From assembly GCF_000429065.1 (NCBI RefSeq), contig NZ_KE386844.1, positions 436,930 through 500,929 of the forward strand: 64,000 nt of DNA, given 5' to 3'. Origin of the DNA: Silanimonas lenta DSM 16282. GTDB taxonomy: Bacteria; Pseudomonadota; Gammaproteobacteria; Xanthomonadales; Xanthomonadaceae. Positions within the stretch are counted from its first letter, which is position 1; each line of letters begins with the position of its first letter. The position numbers and the translations under genes are program-made. The notes beneath the pieces were generated by a model. That model made no database searches and had not been told where the DNA came from. It worked only from the letters and a program-made list of their open reading frames with translations. Below are positions 60,295-64,000 of this stretch, in pieces.

Positions 60295-61647
60295 ATGCAC
60301 GGGGAAGCTCGAGGCACGGCCATGCCTGGCCGGAAGAGGGCGGCGCTGGCCGCGGGGGGAGGGGCTTTGCTGGCGGCCGGGACGGCCAGCGCCGGAGAGG
60401 CCACGCTGTCGGCGGGCGATACCGCCTGGATGCTGGTGGCCACGGCGCTCGTCCTCTTGATGACCCTGCCGGGCCTGGCGCTGTTCTATGCCGGCATGGT
60501 GCGGGCGAAGAACGTGCTCTCGGTGATGATGCAGTGCTTCGCCATCGCCGGTCTCATCACCGTGCTATGGGTGCTCTACGGCTATTCGCTGGCCTTCGAC
60601 ACCACCGGCATGGAGGCAGGCGTGGTCAACCTCGCCAGCTTCATCGGCGGCCTGGACAAGGTCTTTCTGAACGGCGTGACGCGGGACAGCCTCGTTTCGG
60701 CCATCCCGGAGAGCCTGTTCGTCACCTTCCAGATGACCTTCGCCATCATCACGCCGGCGCTCATCGTCGGCGCCTTCGCCGAACGCATGCGTTTCGCGGC
60801 CCTGCTGGTGTTCACGGTGCTCTGGTTCACCTTCGCCTACCTGCCGGTGGCGCACATGACCTGGGCCGGCGACGGCGGCCTGTTCTGGGACTGGGGCGTG
60901 CTCGACTTCGCCGGCGGCACCGTGGTGCACATCAATGCCGGCGTGGCGGGCCTGGTGGCGGCCATCGTGCTCGGCCCGCGCAAGGGCTGGCCGGGCACGG
61001 CCATGCCGCCGCACCACCTCGGCTACACCCTCATCGGCGCCGGCCTGCTCTGGGTGGGCTGGTTCGGCTTCAATGCCGGCAGCGCGGTGGCGGCCGACGG
61101 CAATGCCGCCATGGCCATGCTGGTGACCCAGGTGGCCACCGCCGCCGCGGCCCTCGGCTGGATCGCCGCCGAATGGATCGTGCACGGCAAGCCCTCGGTG
61201 CTGGGCATCGCCTCCGGCGTGATCGCCGGCCTCGTGGCCATCACTCCGGCGGCCGGCGTGGTGGGCCCGATGGGGGCGCTGGCCATTGGCACGGTATCCG
61301 GCGTGCTCTGCTTCTTCGCCGCCACCCGGCTGAAGCGCCTGTTCGGCTACGACGATTCGCTCGACGTGTTCGGCGTGCACGGCGTGGGCGGCATCATCGG
61401 CGCCCTGCTCACCGGCGTGTTCGCGGCCAGCCAGTTCGGCGGTTCCGGCCTGGCCGAGGGCGTCAGCATCGGCCAGCAGGTGGGCAAGCAGGCCCTGGCG
61501 GTGGGCATCACGGTGGTCTGGTCGGCGCTGGTGGCCTTCCTCGCCCTGAAGATCGCCGGCCTGTTCGGCGGCCTGCGCGCCAGCGCGGAAGAAGAACAGG
61601 AAGGCCTCGACCTCGCCCTGCATGGCGAGAGCGGCTACAACCTCTGA
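60295..61647 (+). CDS. amtB: Ammonium transporter
   Basis: A 450-aa trimeric ammonia/ammonium channel. A cleavable signal peptide (ALAAGGGALLAAGTASA) precedes eleven membrane helices. Pore residues include the aspartate in LDFAGGTVVHINAG with its histidine (D160/H168 equivalents) and the second histidine in FGVHGVGGII. The ATG at 60295 has AAGGGG about 9 nt upstream. No clear sigma54 promoter was found in the 197-bp gap to ubiK. Its PII regulator follows 69 bp downstream. Confidence 0.96.
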   Translation: MHGEARGTAMPGRKRAALAAGGGALLAAGTASAGEATLSAGDTAWMLVATALVLLMTLPGLALFYAGMVRAKNVLSVMMQCFAIAGLITVLWVLYGYSLAFDTTGMEAGVVNLASFIGGLDKVFLNGVTRDSLVSAIPESLFVTFQMTFAIITPALIVGAFAERMRFAALLVFTVLWFTFAYLPVAHMTWAGDGGLFWDWGVLDFAGGTVVHINAGVAGLVAAIVLGPRKGWPGTAMPPHHLGYTLIGAGLLWVGWFGFNAGSAVAADGNAAMAMLVTQVATAAAALGWIAAEWIVHGKPSVLGIASGVIAGLVAITPAAGVVGPMGALAIGTVSGVLCFFAATRLKRLFGYDDSLDVFGVHGVGGIIGALLTGVFAASQFGGSGLAEGVSIGQQVGKQALAVGITVVWSALVAFLALKIAGLFGGLRASAEEEQEGLDLALHGESGYNL

Positions 61648-62055
<408 letters not shown>

Positions 62056-62074
62056 GGGCTTGACGGGGATCTTC

Positions 62075-62115
62075 GGGGGGGTAGCGTCTGCATGCTGCTT
62101 TGCAGCATACCCCCC
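62075..62115 (+). terminator. Terminator after glnK
   Basis: A 7-bp stem ATGCTGC/GCAGCAT (62092-62098 with 62102-62108, TTT loop) lies inside a longer G-run/C-run pairing (62075-62081 with 62110-62115), followed by TTTCC. It starts 20 nt past the glnK stop. It also marks the change to lower GC. Confidence 0.7.
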
Positions 62116-62140
62116 TTTCCTCCCGCAAAAAATCCCCCCA

Positions 62141-62859
62141 ATGAATCGAATCGGATTGATCCGTCTTCTGGTTGCTGGTGCTGCTTTAAGCGTCCTGCCT
62201 CATGAAGCCTCGGCCTGTGGGAACATGCCGTACGGCATCGATGACCCGATGACGTTACGACTCATCGCCGAAGAGCAAATCCATGTCGCTGATCCCTCGC
62301 ACAATGTGGGCGTGTACCACTGGGATGAATCGCTTCAACGGCATGTGCTGGTTGCGAGCTACTTCGATGCCGATCTGCTGTTTTCTCCGCCGGAGCCGCA
62401 ACCCGGTGATGTGGTGGAGTACATCGGGGATGATGACAACGAGAGGCTGAGCAATTGCCAGCCGCCCACCCTTCCGCCTGTCACGGTGACCACATCACTT
62501 CCATCGAGGGCGTTCCTTGGAAAAGCCTTTGTCCGGGTTCTGAGTTTCGGGGGTCTTGGGGGGGGAGGGCGCGGGTGACGTCGAGCCTAGGTGCGCCTGT
62601 GCCGGATAATCCTGCGAATGATGAAACTGCGACATGCTTGTCTGATGTGGGATCTAGGCAAATGCATGCACACAGGGATGTCGCGCCTTATGCCGCAGCA
62701 CGGTGGCTGGCAGGGCGGCCTATTGGGTGAGGTGAGCTGGTTCGCGTAACCTATGACGATGGTGGTACCGAGCTTTGGCGGGCAGTCGGAGGGCCGCCTA
62801 CCGCGACGGCATGGTCGATTCATCCTGTCCCTGTAAGCGGATCTCTCAAATGTCCGTGA
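62141..62859 (+). pseudogene. Secreted protein gene broken by a G-tract frameshift and a nonsense codon
   Basis: From the ATG at 62141 a signal peptide (LLVAGAALSVLPHEASA) and about 145 codons run to a stop at 62576, just past a G8 tract (62558-62565). If the tract had one more (or two fewer) G, the frame would continue as RARVTSSLGAP to an in-frame TGA at 62728. Beyond it the same frame reads GELVRVTYDDGGTELWR to a stop at 62857-62859. That last stop overlaps the next gene's ATG by 10 bp, as in intact coupled genes, which supports one original gene. The LPPVTVTT stretch recalls secreted or RHS-associated proteins of Xanthomonadaceae; function unknown. Clearly lower GC than neighbours. Confidence 0.6.
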
Positions 62860-63653
62860 CGGCCAGGAGAAAAAAGCGCGTTCTGTTAGTGGCGCTGGTC
62901 GCTCTGCCAGCGAGCGCACTCTTGTTTTTTGCGTTGCCTGCATGGCATGAGCGCTCGATCAGTAAGGTGGTCATCCCAGCCGAGACTTCGACAAGGGTTC
63001 ATCAGGCATCCAGTGAGGGTGTGGCTCCGGTGTGGGATCCTGTTGGTCGCTCGGAAAATGCAACAGCCCTCCAGGGCTTCGACCGTGCGGCTGATCTCCA
63101 TTCAGTGGCGGAGCATGCGCTGGCCCTTTACGGGAGCAACTCTCGGGAGTATCTCGCTGTCGTAGGCCGGATAAGGACGGCTTGTGAGGCTGCCCGTAAT
63201 GTTGGGAGGGATCCCATAGATAAGTTTGGCATCCCCACTCCTTCAAGTGATGCAGCAGTGCTGCTGTTGGAGCGGTGCCATCGTTGGATTCAGTCTGCCA
63301 GCTCGCTTCCTGAGCCAACCTTTCAAGGCTCTGAGTTGATGGCGCGCGCCCTTGTCTCACTCGCGTCGTCAGATTCTGGCGTTGGTGCGCTTTCCCCTGA
63401 TTCACCGGTAGTAGCAGAGGCCATCAGCCTGATCGCCAAAGGACAATCTGCCTCGGAGTTTCTTGATGCCCTGTTTATCTGGTTCGACGCACACCCTACT
63501 GTCAGAGACGGTTTGATGACGCGGAACCGGCTTGACGACGAGGGACTCGGGGTTGCGATCACGCTTGGCTCACGTCTTCTGGAGTGCGAGATCGCAACTG
63601 CTTGTGGCCCGCGCTCTTTTGCCACCTTGGAACTGTGTGTCCAGGTAGGGTGA
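62850..63653 (+). CDS. Membrane-anchored hypothetical protein truncated by an IS
   Basis: A 267-aa frame with a short basic start and one membrane segment (VLLVALVALPASALLFFALP), then a soluble domain of helices such as LHSVAEHALALYGSN and VVAEAISLIAKGQSASEFLD with several cysteines. No family recognised. The stop TGA at 63651-63653 is the first triplet of the left end of the IS3-type element, so the natural C-terminus is missing. It starts inside the last codons of the upstream broken gene. Base composition is lower in GC than the chromosomal backbone. Confidence 0.7.
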   Translation: MSVTARRKKRVLLVALVALPASALLFFALPAWHERSISKVVIPAETSTRVHQASSEGVAPVWDPVGRSENATALQGFDRAADLHSVAEHALALYGSNSREYLAVVGRIRTACEAARNVGRDPIDKFGIPTPSSDAAVLLLERCHRWIQSASSLPEPTFQGSELMARALVSLASSDSGVGALSPDSPVVAEAISLIAKGQSASEFLDALFIWFDAHPTVRDGLMTRNRLDDEGLGVAITLGSRLLECEIATACGPRSFATLELCVQVG

Positions 63654-63719
63654 CCTGAGACGGATCATGTAGCCACTTCGATGGTGAGTTCTCTACCCTT
63701 ATCAAGGCAAGGAGAACCC

Positions 63720-63983
63720 ATGAAGAAGCGCTTCACTGAAGAGCAGGTCATCACGATCCTGCGAGAGGCCGAGGCCGGCGCGATGCCGATCAAAGCCCTG
63801 TGCAAGAAGCACAACATCACCGAGCAGACGTTCTTCCGCTGGCGGAACAAGTACGGCGGGATGGACGTGCCTGACGCCCGGCGGCTGAAAGACCTCGAAG
63901 CCGAGAACGCCAAGCTCAAGCGGATGGTCGCCGAGCAGCTCTTGGTCATCGACGGGATGAAGGAGATCGTCCGAAAAAAATGA
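63720..63983 (+). CDS. IS3-family transposase OrfA
   Basis: An 87-aa helix-turn-helix protein: RFTEEQVITILREAEAG, then CKKHNITEQTFFRWRNKYGG and a leucine-zipper-like C-terminus (LKDLEAENAKLKRMVAEQLL), as in OrfA of the IS407/IS2-like IS3 groups. It binds the terminal repeats. AAGGAG lies just upstream of the ATG. Its last codons contain seven A residues (63974-63980) before the TGA, a slippery site for the -1 frameshift that makes the OrfAB transposase. Confidence 0.93.
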   Translation: MKKRFTEEQVITILREAEAGAMPIKALCKKHNITEQTFFRWRNKYGGMDVPDARRLKDLEAENAKLKRMVAEQLLVIDGMKEIVRKK

Positions 63984-64000
63984 TCTCCCCGTCGGCGCGG
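63980..64000 (+). CDS. IS3-family transposase OrfB (first codons only)
   Basis: In the -1 frame relative to orfA an ATG at 63980 overlaps the orfA stop (ATGA) and begins MISPSAR, similar to the start of OrfB catalytic subunits in this group. Only seven codons are visible, so the DDE domain cannot be checked. Confidence 0.6.

Larger units (their letters stand above)
63651..64000 (+). mobile_element. IS3-family insertion sequence (left part, runs off the window)
   Basis: The element probably starts at TGACCTGAGACGG (63651), beginning with TG as IS3 elements do; the exact end needs the right terminus. A 69-nt leader leads to orfA and the beginning of orfB. The right inverted repeat and target duplication lie outside the window. 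Confidence 0.8.

Noticed and set aside
62455..62730. A separate 91-codon gene at 62455
   Set aside because: Its first part overlaps the upstream gene in another frame and lacks a ribosome binding site. Its second half reads better as the frameshifted continuation of the gene starting at 62141.

Overview
The window is a very GC-rich (about 70% or more by eye, with G/C-saturated third codon positions) chromosomal segment that looks like a Lysobacteraceae/Xanthomonadaceae gammaproteobacterium (Lysobacter, Arenimonas, Luteimonas, Pseudoxanthomonas type). The pointers are an unfused oleABCD hydrocarbon cluster whose OleA and OleB catalytic residues fall where they do in the Xanthomonas proteins, an Ax21-type outer-membrane protein, a LysR gene divergent from aceBA, and yibN-secB-gpsA and hemDXY clusters. 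The assignment is inference; no rRNA or other decisive marker is present.

Layout. 1-8.2 kb: recC-recB-recD on the minus strand joined by ATGA overlaps (recD runs off the left edge). 8.3-11.9 kb: a small unknown gene, a YkgJ-type cysteine-cluster protein overlapping a patatin-like phospholipase, and icd. 11.9-14.9 kb: a minus-strand lactate module (STAS-like protein, D-lactate-type dehydrogenase, LctP permease). 15-19 kb: an exported methyltransferase-like protein, a secreted beta-sandwich protein, an EAL phosphodiesterase and an ABC exporter. rluE follows, divergent from the exporter across only 23 bp. 19.7-24.5 kb: oleABCD, with an intrinsic terminator between oleA and oleB. 24.5-30.8 kb: a DUF4156 lipoprotein, a two-domain M16 zinc peptidase, an SDR, a secreted unknown, trmL and the Ax21-like protein. 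30.8-34 kb (minus): gpsA, secB, a membrane rhodanese, a lipoprotein and a thioesterase; the glutaredoxin gene usual beside secB is absent. 34-39.2 kb (plus): hemD-hemX-hemY-arfB-acyltransferase, then a pirin. 39.4-47.7 kb: a bacterial alpha-2-macroglobulin plus penicillin-binding protein 1C pair. 47.7-48.6 kb: a FIST/GGDEF gene that appears to have lost its middle, and a small secreted protein.

48.6-52.8 kb: a CysB-like LysR regulator divergent from the glyoxylate shunt genes aceB and aceA, across an AT-rich palindromic intergenic region. With icd at 10.5 kb the window holds both sides of the isocitrate branch point. 52.9-60.1 kb (minus): a secreted subtilase with a PA insert, a CvrA/NhaP2-type cation/proton antiporter, comM and ubiK. 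60.3-62.1 kb: amtB followed by its PII partner (the reverse of the usual glnK-amtB order).

From about 62.1 kb to the right edge the composition drops clearly in GC and the DNA looks acquired and decaying. A secreted-protein gene is broken at a G8 tract and again by an in-frame TGA. Its translationally coupled partner is cut by an IS3-family insertion sequence whose first bases supply the stop codon. The element itself (orfA plus the start of orfB at an A7 slippery site) runs off the window. No tRNA, rRNA, CRISPR array or phage module was recognised. I did not find a clearly new multi-gene system. The best leads are the broken right-hand gene pair, the FIST/GGDEF deletion, the oleA terminator and the aceB operator.
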